A stretch of 64,000 bases of DNA, from the NCBI RefSeq assembly GCF_011074955.1, contig NZ_WUQJ01000005.1, positions 78,302 to 142,301 of the forward strand, read 5' to 3'. The notes under the pieces are model-generated. The model saw only the letters and a program-made list of their open reading frames with translations. It was not told the DNA's origin and did not search any database. Both the position numbers and the translations under genes were made by a program. Positions 8,877 to 18,272 of the stretch are shown piece after piece. How positions within the stretch are numbered: the first letter of the stretch is position 1; each line of letters begins with the position of its first letter. The stretch is from Marinobacter caseinilyticus (GTDB taxonomy: Bacteria; Pseudomonadota; Gammaproteobacteria; Pseudomonadales; Oleiphilaceae).

Positions 8877-9150
8877 GGTCTTGTTCCTTGCAAGATTCGG
8901 AGTGACGTTGTTGTGCAGCACGAAACGCGCCAGAACTACATGCCATTGAAACAAATAGATTTTTATTTTCAGGTTTTTTTATGTGTAAAAATAATCGACA
9001 GTTATAGACGGATCTTTCGGCTTTGCCTGCAGCTCATCGTTGTTGCTGGAGGGATGGACCGAGGCGATCCGATCGGAATGGCCTGGCGGGCAAAACGCAG
9101 GGCCTGACCCCGGCAGCTCTCGAAGCCTGCCCCCTGTTTTCCCTGGCAGG

Positions 9151-9273
9151 CTAGCCAGGCTTTTCCAGGTACTGGAACACCGCGGCAAAATCGTCGTGTC
9201 CGTACCCTGCACTGTTCGCCTGCCCAAAGACGGATTTAGCCAGAGCCGCGAGGAACAGCGGCTGTTGATGCCC
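9151..9273 (-). pseudogene. C-terminal scrap of a 3-hydroxyisobutyrate-dehydrogenase-like enzyme
   Basis: A short frame ending at 9151 reads PLFLAALAKSVFGQ followed by SAGYGHDDFAAVFQYLEK, the last two helices of beta-hydroxyacid dehydrogenases. Nothing upstream continues the protein, so only the 3' end is left. The remainder of the 545-bp gap (8877-9421) shows nothing else apart from a possible GGGCCTGACCCC repeat trace near 9100. Confidence 0.45.
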
Positions 9274-9421
9274 GTGGGAGTTCACGTCCCCAGAACCCGT
9301 TCACCTTCTCTCACGCCGCCTGTCAAAACCGAGCGCCAGGCCACCCACAGCAGGCCCATCATGAACCGGGTAAAAGTTGCCTCAGGCCTTTGATCCTGCG
9401 GGGTATTTTATTGACGAAGCA

Positions 9422-9781
9422 TCACGCCTCACCAAATTGCACAATCAGATCATCGCAGCTGCAGTCGATGATACTGACGTTACGGAATCCCATTTTCTGC
9501 AAAGCCACCGCTGCCAAGGCAGCCCGGCCGCCGGTCGCACAGTGCAGGAGAATGGTGCGATCCGGGTCCGTCGTCTGATCGGTAATTTTCATTTCCAGCA
9601 CACCCCGCGGAATATTGATGGTGCCGGCTGGCCGTTTGTCCGCAACTTCCGCAGGCTCGCGCACGTCAATCACAAGGGCATCGCTGTTGTCGGCAAGCAC
9701 CTCTTTGGCCACTTGGGGCGTCAGGCAGTGCAGAGATGCCTTCGCTTCCGCGACGATGTCCGGCAGGGTTTTCAGGCTCAT
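9422..9781 (-). CDS. Single-domain rhodanese
   Basis: A 119-residue cytoplasmic rhodanese fold. ALVIDVREPAEVADKRPAG is the CH2A-like segment, and LLHCATGGRAALAA holds the active-site cysteine at residue 81 in a six-residue loop. Such proteins carry persulphide sulphur; the partner is not known. No signal peptide is visible. The soxCD genes 2 kb away also concern sulphur, but they lie on the other strand and no link is visible. Confidence 0.9.
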   Translation of the reverse strand: MSLKTLPDIVAEAKASLHCLTPQVAKEVLADNSDALVIDVREPAEVADKRPAGTINIPRGVLEMKITDQTTDPDRTILLHCATGGRAALAAVALQKMGFRNVSIIDCSCDDLIVQFGEA

Positions 9782-10054
9782 AATGATGTGCTCCGTCTTG
9801 ATGGCTGATGCCCTCAGGGTAACCTAAATCAAAAACGCGGGGGCTCATCAGCTGACGGTTCGAGACCACCCCCTCCAAAATTGGATGGGCCGAGCGCCGA
9901 CTGCAACCAATGGATTTATTGCGGTTTTTGCCACGCCTTTGAAGCCACTGACGTCCTCCCCAAGCCCGCCATTTAACATTGTTTAACATTTTTAAACCGC
10001 CGTTCAAATCGTCCCGTATATCCCTGGGTGTCAACCAACATCAAGGAAGAACCT

Positions 10055-11401
10055 ATGTTTCGTAAACTCGTACTCGTTATTTTGACATCACTGGCACTCG
10101 TTCTGGCCGGGTGCTCCGACGACGACTCCGACTCGGTGAATGCGACCAATACATCGCTGACCGTGCTGCACGCGGTGGCCGATGCCCCCAGCGTGAATAT
10201 CACGGCCGACAGCAAGGCGGTGCTGACCGATGTACCCTTCAAAAGCGGGGCAACCCTGGCACTGGCCGCCGGCACGCTGAGTGTCGGCGTGGACGCACGG
10301 CTGCCCGACGACACCGCCACGACGGTAATCGGGCCTCAGTCAGTTGAACTGGCGGAAGGCAAGCGTTACTTCGCGGCGGCAGTCGGCCGTGTGGCTGACA
10401 GCTCTCTGGAGCTTCTGTTGCTTGACCAGGACGAGGCCGGTGTGGCGAGCGATGAGGTCAGCGTGCGCATCGCTCATCTGGCGGCCAATGCGCCGTCTGT
10501 CGATATCTACGTGACGAATCCAGGCGCAGACATCAGCGCAGTGTCGCCAACCAGTTCCGCGTCGTTCAAGGACGATCTGGGCCCCGTTACGCTGCCCGCA
10601 GGGGATTATCAGGTTCGCGTAACACCCCAGGAAAGCAAGACAGTAGTCTACGACAGCGGGACGCTTACCCTGGCGGGCGGCAAACGCATTTTCGTGGGCG
10701 CGGTCGACAATACCCATTTTGGCGACGCCCCCATCAGCCTGATTGTTGAGCAGGATGGTGCGGTCATCGACGTAGCAGACGCCGATGCCGGTGCGGGTGT
10801 GCGTGTGGTACACAATGCATCCGGCGCGGGCAATGTTGATGTGGCTGTCGATGGCGTAGTCGCGATTACCAACCTGGCGTTCCCGGACGTGGCACCCGGT
10901 TCCGGCAATGACGCCGGCGACTACGCTGCGCTGGACGCCGGAATTCCAGCATTAGAGGTCCGGCCGACAGGCACTCTGACCGTGGCGGCGAGCGCGTCTC
11001 CGGAACTGGCGAATGCCCGGGCCTATACGGTTTTGGCGGCCAACCCGGGCGCACTGGAAATTCTGCCTTATGAAGACGACAACCGCAGTATTGCGACCGA
11101 AGCGCGCTTGCGGATTGTTCACGGTGCTGGCACGGCACCGAACGTAAACGTGTTTCTGGCACCGGAGGGTGCGACTACGCCGGGTAATACAACCGCGGCG
11201 CTGACGGACGTCGCCTATAAAACCAGCTCAGGTTATCTGGACGTGCCTGCAGGTCAATACGCCGTCTTTGTAACCACCGCAGACAACTCCGTCGTCATAG
11301 GTCCGGTCAACGTCGACCTACAGGCTGGGGGCGTCTACACCGTTGTCGCTCGTGAGAAAACAGGGGGAGGTTTCGACCTGACGACTCTGGACGACTTCTA
11401 A
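10055..11401 (+). CDS. DUF4397 repeat lipoprotein
   Basis: A 448-residue lipoprotein. The signal peptide ends in the lipobox LVLAGC (Cys20), and the next residues (SDDDSDS) favour surface or outer-membrane sorting. Then come about four copies of the DUF4397 unit, each starting like LTVLHAVADAPSVNI, VRIAHLAANAPSVDIYV, VRVVHNASGAGNVDVAV and LRIVHGAGTAPNVNVFL and each about 110 residues long. DUF4397 domains are beta-sandwiches of unknown role. ATG 10055 follows AAGGAAGA; a GTG at 10028 is less likely. It is transcribed alone, as a strong terminator follows. Confidence 0.9.
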   Translation: MFRKLVLVILTSLALVLAGCSDDDSDSVNATNTSLTVLHAVADAPSVNITADSKAVLTDVPFKSGATLALAAGTLSVGVDARLPDDTATTVIGPQSVELAEGKRYFAAAVGRVADSSLELLLLDQDEAGVASDEVSVRIAHLAANAPSVDIYVTNPGADISAVSPTSSASFKDDLGPVTLPAGDYQVRVTPQESKTVVYDSGTLTLAGGKRIFVGAVDNTHFGDAPISLIVEQDGAVIDVADADAGAGVRVVHNASGAGNVDVAVDGVVAITNLAFPDVAPGSGNDAGDYAALDAGIPALEVRPTGTLTVAASASPELANARAYTVLAANPGALEILPYEDDNRSIATEARLRIVHGAGTAPNVNVFLAPEGATTPGNTTAALTDVAYKTSSGYLDVPAGQYAVFVTTADNSVVIGPVNVDLQAGGVYTVVAREKTGGGFDLTTLDDF

Positions 11402-11436
11402 TCCTGCTCATCCGTTGACACACATCAGGCAGTCAA

Positions 11437-11465
11437 AAGGCGAGCCATCAGGCTCGCCTTTTTTA
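11437..11465 (+). terminator. Rho-independent terminator
   Basis: AAGGCGAGCC-ATCA-GGCTCGCCTT followed by TTTT, 36 bases after the DUF4397 stop. It is a textbook intrinsic terminator. Confidence 0.92.
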
Positions 11466-11802
11466 TTGCACATCCAATACCGATCATCAAACGGACACAC
11501 CGCCGGAGTCGTTGGTCACACACCCCTCTCGTGGCCGTATTGCAGGCCATAGAAGATCCGATTAACCCCGGCGTAAGAATCAGCCCGAACGGATCCGGGT
11601 GATCGCGGAACAACAAAATTTCCCCATTGATCGCCGGGTTTGACAGGTGTCAGGGCCACTACTATCAGATTAGTAATTGATCAAAAAACACTCAATAATA
11701 TCGATCAGCACCATCGATCAGCACCACCGTGGTAATGGATGACGACGGGCCCGGGCATTGGGGGCGGTCAAAGCCGCGGTAACACAAACGAGGGATCGTA
11801 CT
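11466..11802. other. Upstream region of soxC with a 13-bp tandem repeat
   Basis: No gene was seen. ATCGATCAGCACC occurs twice without a gap at 11700-11712 and 11713-11725, about 80-100 bases before the soxC start. It could be a pair of regulator half-sites or a chance duplication. Confidence 0.5.
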
Positions 11803-13086
11803 ATGGCTAACCACAACCGCACGGATATCAAGCGGATAGAGCGACGACAATTTCTCAAGCGCACCCTCGGGGTGGTAGGGGTAGCCAGTTTGCCGTTGCC
11901 CGTCAGCCAGGTTCTGGCAGCCAGCAACGGCGGCCAAAACCTGGCGCCAAATGTGGCGGAATGGTCCCGGTCCCAGGGGGCGCCTATTCTCTCACCCGCC
12001 TACGGCCTGCCTTCGAGATTCGAGGATGGCGTTGTCCGCACACCCACGGACTTAACGCCCACCAAAACCTCGTCCTGGAGCTTTACCCCTTTACAGAATC
12101 TGAACGGCACCACTACCCCCAATGGACTGGTCTTTGAACGCCATCACGGCGGGGTTCCCGATATCGATCCTGAACAGCACCAACTGATGCTCCACGGTAT
12201 GGTTGAGAAGCCGATGATCTTCGACATGGCAGAGATCAAACGCTTCCCCCAGGTCTCAATAAAGCGTTTTCTGGAATGTTCGGGCAACACATTGACCGAA
12301 TGGAAGCAGCCCACCGGCAAGACCGTTCAGGACACCCACGGTCTGCTCAGTTGCTGTGAATGGACAGGTGTGCGCCTGTCCACGCTCCTGCGGGCCGCGG
12401 GCGTCCGGGACAAGGCCAGGTGGATTCTGGCGGAGGGTGCCGATGCCGCCGCGATGACCCGCAGCATTCCCATGGAAAAGGCGATGGACGATGCGCTGGT
12501 GGTCTACGCCCAGAATGGGGAGGCCTTGCGGCCCGAGCAGGGATACCCCTTGCGACTGATCCTGCCGGGATTTGAGGGCAACATCCAGATCAAATGGCTA
12601 CGACGGCTTGAAGTCAGTGACGCGCCTTATATGACCCGGGAAGAAACGTCCAAGTACACCGATCTGATGCGCGATGGGAGCGCCCGTCAGTTCACCTTTG
12701 TGATGGAAGCCAAGTCGGTCATCACCTCGCCCTCCGGGGGCCACGTCCTGCCGGAAAAAGGCTTTTACGAGATCCGGGGGCTCGCCTGGTCCGGCCGGGG
12801 CAAGATTACCTGGGTGGATGTCTCCACCGACGGGGGCCGCAACTGGGCACAGGCGGAGCTCGAAGGCCCGGCGGAACCCAAGGCCCTGACTGCATTCCGG
12901 CTGCCATGGCGATGGGATGGCGGCAGTGCGCTGCTGCAGAGCCGTGCGATCGACGAGACCGGATACGTCCAGCCCACCCGTCAGGCGCTGGCCAAAGCGC
13001 GCGGGCTGAAATCCATTTATCACCTGAATGCCATACAGACATGGGAAGTCAGCTCTGACGGAGGGATCAGCAATGTTCACGTATAA
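11803..13086 (+). CDS. soxC: SoxC, sulfane dehydrogenase molybdopterin subunit
   Basis: A 427-residue protein of the sulfite-oxidase family. A twin-arginine motif RRQFLK (14-19) precedes the export signal ending near VLAA, so it is folded and then sent to the periplasm. KRFLECSGNT holds the molybdenum ligand Cys159. IPMEKAMDD, RLILPGFEGNIQIKWLRRLE and the C-terminal dimerisation domain (GLAWSGRGKITWVDVSTDGG) match SoxC. Together with SoxD it oxidises the sulfane sulphur of thiosulfate bound to SoxYZ, releasing electrons. ATG 11803 has GAGGGA upstream. Its end overlaps soxD by 14 bases. No soxXYZAB genes are in the window. Confidence 0.9.
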   Translation: MANHNRTDIKRIERRQFLKRTLGVVGVASLPLPVSQVLAASNGGQNLAPNVAEWSRSQGAPILSPAYGLPSRFEDGVVRTPTDLTPTKTSSWSFTPLQNLNGTTTPNGLVFERHHGGVPDIDPEQHQLMLHGMVEKPMIFDMAEIKRFPQVSIKRFLECSGNTLTEWKQPTGKTVQDTHGLLSCCEWTGVRLSTLLRAAGVRDKARWILAEGADAAAMTRSIPMEKAMDDALVVYAQNGEALRPEQGYPLRLILPGFEGNIQIKWLRRLEVSDAPYMTREETSKYTDLMRDGSARQFTFVMEAKSVITSPSGGHVLPEKGFYEIRGLAWSGRGKITWVDVSTDGGRNWAQAELEGPAEPKALTAFRLPWRWDGGSALLQSRAIDETGYVQPTRQALAKARGLKSIYHLNAIQTWEVSSDGGISNVHV

Positions 13087-13651
13087 AACCATCGCATTGA
13101 CTGTGCTCGCGTCCCTGGTCGGGACTGGCACGATTATGGCTCAGGATGAAGATTACGGCCTGGGCCGGGAAGCCACCACAACTGAAATCGCGGGCTGGAA
13201 CATTGATATCCCCCCCAGCGGTGACGGCCTGCCCGATGGCTCCGGTAGCGTGGCTGAGGGCAAAGAGGTGTATCAGGCTCAATGCCAGAGTTGCCACGGT
13301 GCCGACGGTAAAAGTGGTCCGATGGACCGGCTGGCAGGCGGCGGCGGAACGCTGGCAAGCGATTCGCCCGTCAAGACCGTGGGAAGCTACTGGCCTTATG
13401 CCACCACGCTTTACGATTACATCCACCGGGCCATGCCGTTCAATTCCCCACAAACGCTCTCGCCCGATGACACCTATGCGGTCACCGCCTATGTGCTCTA
13501 CCTCAACCGCATTGTGGACGAAGACACCACCCTGGACGCCGGCTCACTGCCCGAAATCAGGATGCCCAACCGGGACGGCTTTGTCAGCCCGGACCCACGC
13601 CCGGATGTTGTTGCCACGGCCTGTATGAATGACTGCAAGAGTGAGGAGTGA
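13073..13651 (+). CDS. soxD: SoxD-like c-type cytochrome, partner of SoxC
   Basis: A 192-residue periplasmic cytochrome. The signal peptide ends at about residue 23 (IMA), and a single heme site CQSCH lies at 71-75 (CQSCHGADGK); the likely axial Met is in the RAMPFNSPQTLSPDD segment near 120. Classical SoxD is about twice as long with two hemes, so this is a short monoheme form lacking the second domain. GGAGGG precedes ATG 13073, which lies inside the end of soxC, implying coupled translation. It would accept electrons from SoxC. Confidence 0.82.
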   Translation: MFTYKTIALTVLASLVGTGTIMAQDEDYGLGREATTTEIAGWNIDIPPSGDGLPDGSGSVAEGKEVYQAQCQSCHGADGKSGPMDRLAGGGGTLASDSPVKTVGSYWPYATTLYDYIHRAMPFNSPQTLSPDDTYAVTAYVLYLNRIVDEDTTLDAGSLPEIRMPNRDGFVSPDPRPDVVATACMNDCKSEE

Positions 13652-13777
13652 GACGCATGACGAGCAGCAGACTTGATCGCGGGCAGGAGCAACGAATCGT
13701 TCGAGCTCAGGCCGTTTGATCCTCGCTCATCTGTCCGGGCCCCCAGGATTGACACCAGGCACGGTGCGAACGGCCCG

Positions 13778-13813
13778 CAGGCCTCACAGATCGTCGAAGA
13801 TCTGTGAGGCCTG
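13778..13813. repeat. 15-bp hairpin behind soxCD
   Basis: CAGGCCTCACAGATC (13778-13792) pairs perfectly with 13799-13813 across the loop GTCGAA. It lies 127 bases after soxD in a 313-bp gap. There is no T-run, so it is a terminator without a clear U-tract or an mRNA-stabilising hairpin. Nothing else was seen in the gap except the promoter side of the next gene, which is AT-rich at 13860-13940. Confidence 0.6.
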
Positions 13814-13964
13814 GAACCCATTGACGTGTAGCGTGACGCTCCACAAAATAACGAAAACTCGCACATTCGAGGAAATTAATGACATTTAGGCTTATTAATT
13901 CGACAATTATCAGAAAAACGATTACTTTTTAACCAATGCTATCTTGGCAAAGGAGGCTAAGAAC

Positions 13965-14531
13965 ATGAAAACCGTCATTCCCCTGATATTCGCAGTTTCC
14001 CTCTTGGCAGTCTCTGGCACCACCCATGCAGGCAGCGACAGCGGCTTTTACCTTGGCGCGTCCATTGGCGATGCCCAACTCGACTTCGACGACGAACTTC
14101 CAGACCCCAACGACGTGAACGTCAACATTGACTTCGACGATGAAGATACCGCGTACAAAATATTCGCCGGCTACAACTTCGGCCTGATTCCGCTGCTGGA
14201 TCTCGCCGTTGAGGGTGCCTACGTTGATTTTGGCAAGTTCAATGGCACCGTCGGCGCCAACAATAACTCAAATTTCGAAGTTGACGGCTGGACCGGCGCC
14301 GGACTCGCAGGCGTCAAACTGGGCCCCATCGGCGTGTTCGCCAAGGCCGGGTTTATTCGCTGGGACGGCGATCTTGAAAACTTCGGGGGTGACGATGGTA
14401 CCGATCCGCTGTACGGCATCGGGGCACGGTTTACGCTGCTCTCCTTCCAGGTTCGGGCCGAATACGAGCGCTACGACCTTGATAACTTCGACATCGACTA
14501 CTATTCCGTCGGCGCCGCCTTCACCTTCTAG
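13965..14531 (+). CDS. Outer-membrane beta-barrel protein (OmpA-like fold)
   Basis: A 188-residue protein with a signal peptide (ending THA, about residue 22). GSDSGFYLGASIGDAQLDF opens the first strand, and paired strands follow (AYKIFAGYNFGLIPLLDLAVE; GIGARFTLLSFQVRAEYERY), ending in YYSVGAAFTF with the terminal Phe. An acidic loop rich in Asp at about 38-55 would face outwards and may bind cations. AAGGAGGCT precedes ATG 13965. A truncated copy of this gene's upstream region and signal peptide occurs at 28.1 kb. Confidence 0.82.
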   Translation: MKTVIPLIFAVSLLAVSGTTHAGSDSGFYLGASIGDAQLDFDDELPDPNDVNVNIDFDDEDTAYKIFAGYNFGLIPLLDLAVEGAYVDFGKFNGTVGANNNSNFEVDGWTGAGLAGVKLGPIGVFAKAGFIRWDGDLENFGGDDGTDPLYGIGARFTLLSFQVRAEYERYDLDNFDIDYYSVGAAFTF

Positions 14532-14660
14532 CCTCACCTCACCGGGCAGTGCCACAGGCGCTGGCTGTCCCGGTACTTTACGTTCTGCTCATAGACTTTT
14601 TACTCATACACGCCCTCCTATGCGCCCTATTCACACACCTCACGCCGGGTCAGGGTTACC

Positions 14661-15524
14661 TCAAACAGGCGCGGCTCGCCCTGGTTGGGCAAGCGACTGG
14701 CAGGAGGGACAGTAGTAGAGTCGACGGCTCGCGATGGCCGTCTTCACGATCAGGCTGTCGCAAACATGGCACACTCGGGAATCACGGTTAAACACCATGT
14801 GGCGGCGCTGGCCAAAGTTCCACCCCTGACGCTTGAGTTGCTTGGCCTTTTTGGGGTCATTGGTGACGCCCTTGAGGGTGTAGGCGCGCTGGATAAGCGT
14901 GAGGATGGCCTCGGCCAGTCGCCGGCGCGCGCCGTCGTCCAGATCCCGGAGCCGCAGTGCCGGTGCCAGTCGAGCCTCAAACAGGATCTCGGAGCGCAGA
15001 TAATTACCAATGCCCGCGACAAAACCCTGGTCCAGCAACAAGCCGCCCAGACTCCGACCGCGAAATCGCCGGTCGTCGAAGATCGCCAGCAAATCCTCCA
15101 CTGTCACAGCCTGATTCAGCGGGTCAGGCCCCAGGCGCGCCAGATAAGCAATCTCGTCCAGTTCGGTCGGCCGTACCAGCCGGATCTCGGACGCACTGTA
15201 CAACCGGGCCGCTTTTTTGGCGCCAATCACCGCGAACCGCAGTTGCCGGTTGGTTTTTGGCGGCCGGCCGGGTTGTCCAATTCGCCACTTTCCGTACAAC
15301 TGGTTGTGGCTGTACACACACCACGGGCCGTCCTCGTCCGTTGCCGACAAAAACACCAGCACCGCCTTGCCCCGGGCCTCCACCGTGGTTACCTGACGCC
15401 CCGCCAGCAACGGTTCAAAAATTTTGAGCCGGTCAAATGCAAACATCACTTTTTCGGCGGTCTGGCCGGCAACAGCGCGGCTGATATCATCGACCATACG
15501 GCGAATTTCCGGGCCTTCGGGCAT
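14661..15524 (-). CDS. nei: Endonuclease VIII-type DNA glycosylase
   Basis: A 287-residue base-excision repair enzyme. The N-terminus MPEGPEIRR gives the catalytic Pro1-Glu2 (after Met removal), and the Nei-type PEI is distinct from the PEL of MutM. The helix-two-turn-helix GFVAGIGNYLRSEILF and a C-terminal zinc finger (CHVC ... CPSC) complete the fold. It removes oxidised pyrimidines and nicks the strand in the cytoplasm. ATG 15524 is fixed by the conserved N-terminus. It is a single gene. Confidence 0.93.
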   Translation of the reverse strand: MPEGPEIRRMVDDISRAVAGQTAEKVMFAFDRLKIFEPLLAGRQVTTVEARGKAVLVFLSATDEDGPWCVYSHNQLYGKWRIGQPGRPPKTNRQLRFAVIGAKKAARLYSASEIRLVRPTELDEIAYLARLGPDPLNQAVTVEDLLAIFDDRRFRGRSLGGLLLDQGFVAGIGNYLRSEILFEARLAPALRLRDLDDGARRRLAEAILTLIQRAYTLKGVTNDPKKAKQLKRQGWNFGQRRHMVFNRDSRVCHVCDSLIVKTAIASRRLYYCPSCQSLAQPGRAAPV

Positions 15525-16380
15525 AACGTCCTGACTCTCTGACAAGATGGTCAAAATGATTACGTCATCCTGCCGGTGACAGACCAGCCTGCGCATGTCA
15601 CGAGCGCTACCGTCTCACGCGAGACACGATCTTGAACATCGACGTAAGCCAGGCTTAATCCAGTTGCCGTATTCCGTTAAGTTGCGCTGCTAAATTGCCC
15701 GGTTAAATTGGCTCTTTTAATTGGCACTCTTCATTATCGCTTTTCAATGGCGCATTTCGATCAGCACTCGGCAAGCGCTGGGAGTCGCGACACGCCCCAT
15801 ACACCCTTAGCCGCCAGACTTGGCTTTCTGTACCCAGGCCATGCCTGGCAGCACTGTTAAAACTACCGCAAGGATGGCACGCCGTTTACCCTCGAAAGGA
15901 AGGTCTCCCCCGTGATGGCTGGTGACCGCGCCACCCATTATGTGGCGGTACAGAAAGCGCTTGATTAAGGCGGTGATGTGCGTCTGAGCAGGGATGCTCT
16001 GGCAGTTCACCGGCATCTACGGCGACGCAATCCAGCTTAAGATTGATTGCCGGGAGACAGCACTGAATCAGAGCGATTGATCAGCCGATCAGACCAAGAT
16101 CGATGAGCCGCCCGAAGCCGCGATAATGTCCAAGGGCCGGGGCAATATCAGTGGTTGCCGAATTCTGCGCTGATGAAAAACTGAGCACCCGACATACTGT
16201 GATAATGTAGCCCCTTCAGGGCGACGCCCCTGGCAACAAGACACACGGTTATCACGAGCCACTCGCCCCACAGGGCAAGTCGCCTGGCTGCTGCGGATCG
16301 TCATCGTAAATTCAAGTGACCATCTGCGAGCCGGACTCAGGGTGGCAGAAGACACCCATGACACCCCATAAAGGCTGTAT
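15525..16380. other. 856-bp region with at most one small unknown frame
   Basis: A 69-codon minus-strand frame at 15807-16016 reads like real protein (FLYRHIMGGAVTSH; FEGKRRAILAVVLTVLPGMAW, one hydrophobic helix), but it has no convincing ribosome-binding site or known family. It may be a small membrane protein or a fragment. The rest shows no REP core and no recognisable gene. Confidence 0.35.
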
Positions 16381-17478
16381 ATGATATTCGGAATGGCCTG
16401 GTTCGCAATGATAGGGTCTGGACTGATCCTCCTCGCGGTGGTTGCGGCCGTGGTGTTTATCCTGCGCCGGCGTCGCGATGCCGGGGATGACACCGACACG
16501 CCCACTGGCCAGCCACCGACGGCCCGCCAGCAAAATGATGAGGCTCGCCAACACGTGCTTGAAATGGTCAAGGGTATGCATGCCGCCGCTGAAGGCCTCC
16601 ATGGCCGCGCCCGGGTAAAGGCGTTGCGCCACTACATGGACGGCATGAGCGATGGTCTGGAGCTGGCCTCGGAAATTCGTGCCCCGGCCAGTGGCGCGCC
16701 TAAAGGGGAATGGGTCATTGCGCCTGGGGCAAAACCCGAGCGTCGCATCCTCTACATTCATGGTGGCGCCTGGGTCGCCGGCAGCCCCAAAAGCCATCGC
16801 ACCATAACGGACCGGTTGTCGAGGCTGTCCCACGCCTGCGTATTCGCAATCGATTACCGGCTGATGCCGGAAGGCCGCTTCCTCGACGGCATTATCGACT
16901 GTCAGCGGGCTTATCGCTGGCTGCTGGACAACGGCCCGGAGGGAAAGGCGCCGGCCGATTTTGTGGTGGTGGCGGGAGACTCCGCGGGCGGCAGCCATGC
17001 CCTGGGACTCACCGCCTGGATACGGGATCAGGGCCTGCGACCTCCGAACGCCGTGATTGCACTGTCTCCCTCCACCGAACTGATGCTGACTGCGCTGGGC
17101 CGCCGCGCCAACCTGAAAACCGATGCCATGCTGGGCCCCACCGTTAAAAAAATGTCCCGGATACCGCCGCCGTTGCTGTGGTGGGGAACCGTGCTGGGCA
17201 TGCGGGTATTGCCCACCAGCCCGATGGCATCGCCCCTGCGCGGCAAGTTACAAGGCCTTCCGCCCACCCTGATTCACGTCAGCGAATCGGAACTGTTGCT
17301 GGAAAACGCCCAGCGGTACGCAGAGAAAGCGCGGGCCGCCGGCTCGCCAGTGGAATTGAAAACCTGGCCGGACATGGTTCATGTGTGGCATTTGTTTACG
17401 CCGCTGTTACCGGAGGCGGAGGAGGCGTTCGAGCATATCGGGGCGTTTCTGTCGCGGGTAGAGGCGGGGTCCGCGTAA
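16381..17478 (+). CDS. Membrane-anchored alpha/beta hydrolase, HSL/esterase family
   Basis: A 365-residue protein. One N-terminal transmembrane helix (about 4-28) is followed by a positive RRRR stop-transfer, so the catalytic part is probably on the cytoplasmic side. The hormone-sensitive-lipase hallmarks are IHGGAWVAG (oxyanion hole, about 127-135) and VVAGDSAGG with the nucleophile Ser201; DMVHVWH near 342 gives the His. In the usual acid position the sequence reads SESELLLEN, so a Glu may act in place of Asp. The substrate is an ester or lactone, not identifiable. It faces the DnaJ-like gene end to end, five bases apart. Confidence 0.85.
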   Translation: MIFGMAWFAMIGSGLILLAVVAAVVFILRRRRDAGDDTDTPTGQPPTARQQNDEARQHVLEMVKGMHAAAEGLHGRARVKALRHYMDGMSDGLELASEIRAPASGAPKGEWVIAPGAKPERRILYIHGGAWVAGSPKSHRTITDRLSRLSHACVFAIDYRLMPEGRFLDGIIDCQRAYRWLLDNGPEGKAPADFVVVAGDSAGGSHALGLTAWIRDQGLRPPNAVIALSPSTELMLTALGRRANLKTDAMLGPTVKKMSRIPPPLLWWGTVLGMRVLPTSPMASPLRGKLQGLPPTLIHVSESELLLENAQRYAEKARAAGSPVELKTWPDMVHVWHLFTPLLPEAEEAFEHIGAFLSRVEAGSA

Positions 17479-17483
17479 AGCCA

Positions 17484-18215
17484 TCAGCCCAGCAGGCGCT
17501 CTTTGGCCTCATTGATGCGCGCGGCCAGATAGTTACTCCCGCCACGGTCCGGGTGCACTTTCTGCATCATCCGCCGGTGCGCCTGGATGATTTCTTCCCG
17601 GCTGGCACCGGGTTCCACTCCGAGGATGTCCCGGGCTTCGCTGTCGGTCAGGGCGCCGCCAGCACGACCTGTGTCGCCACCATCGCCGGATTCCCGGCCG
17701 TCAGCGCCCGCCAGGTCGTCCGCATGCCAGGAGTCTCCGAACCGGCGGTCAAGGTAGGTTTCCAGCAACCGGGCGGAATCTTCATCCTGCTCCCGGCAAT
17801 ATCGCAACAGCTCGATAAATTCGCTTTCGCCCAGGTCCGCCAGCAACCGGCCAGCCATGGGGCCTTTCAGGATCTCGCCGCTCATGGCGCCGGTGTCATG
17901 GTCCAGAGTCATATCGAGGATATCGCTGGACACATGGGACTGGTTGCCCGGTTTGGCCTTGGCATCTCCCCTGCCCGCCCCCGCCATGCGCCCCGTCAAC
18001 AACGAGGGCAGCACCCGGCGCAGCAGCGGTAAAAGAAAGGCCAACAGCACAACCACGTAGTACAACCGCCCGGTCGCGGCCAACACCACCAACGTCACGA
18101 CACTGGCAATCAGCACCAGCTTGATAATGGCCGGCTTGCGCTGGCTGGACGGCTGGTTGCGAAACCAGACCCAGGTGACAACCGACATGACGACAACCAG
18201 TAGCGTTAGTGACAC
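17484..18215 (-). CDS. Membrane protein with C-terminal DnaJ domain
   Basis: A 243-residue protein with two transmembrane helices (about 2-17 and 31-66, the latter long enough for two spans). A middle region reads [28 protein letters not shown], and a C-terminal J domain starts around 190 and carries HPD at 221-223 (KVHPDRGG). This is the architecture of bacterial Tim14-like DnaJ proteins, which recruit Hsp70/DnaK to the membrane. The start is GTG 18215. The VWA gene upstream is on the same strand 57 bases away, so a joint transcript is possible. Confidence 0.85.
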   Translation of the reverse strand: MSLTLLVVVMSVVTWVWFRNQPSSQRKPAIIKLVLIASVVTLVVLAATGRLYYVVVLLAFLLPLLRRVLPSLLTGRMAGAGRGDAKAKPGNQSHVSSDILDMTLDHDTGAMSGEILKGPMAGRLLADLGESEFIELLRYCREQDEDSARLLETYLDRRFGDSWHADDLAGADGRESGDGGDTGRAGGALTDSEARDILGVEPGASREEIIQAHRRMMQKVHPDRGGSNYLAARINEAKERLLG

Positions 18216-18272
18216 TCAGGTACCCCGGGCGCATCGGCCCATCAATGGCTTGAAGATGAATGGAAACGAGCG

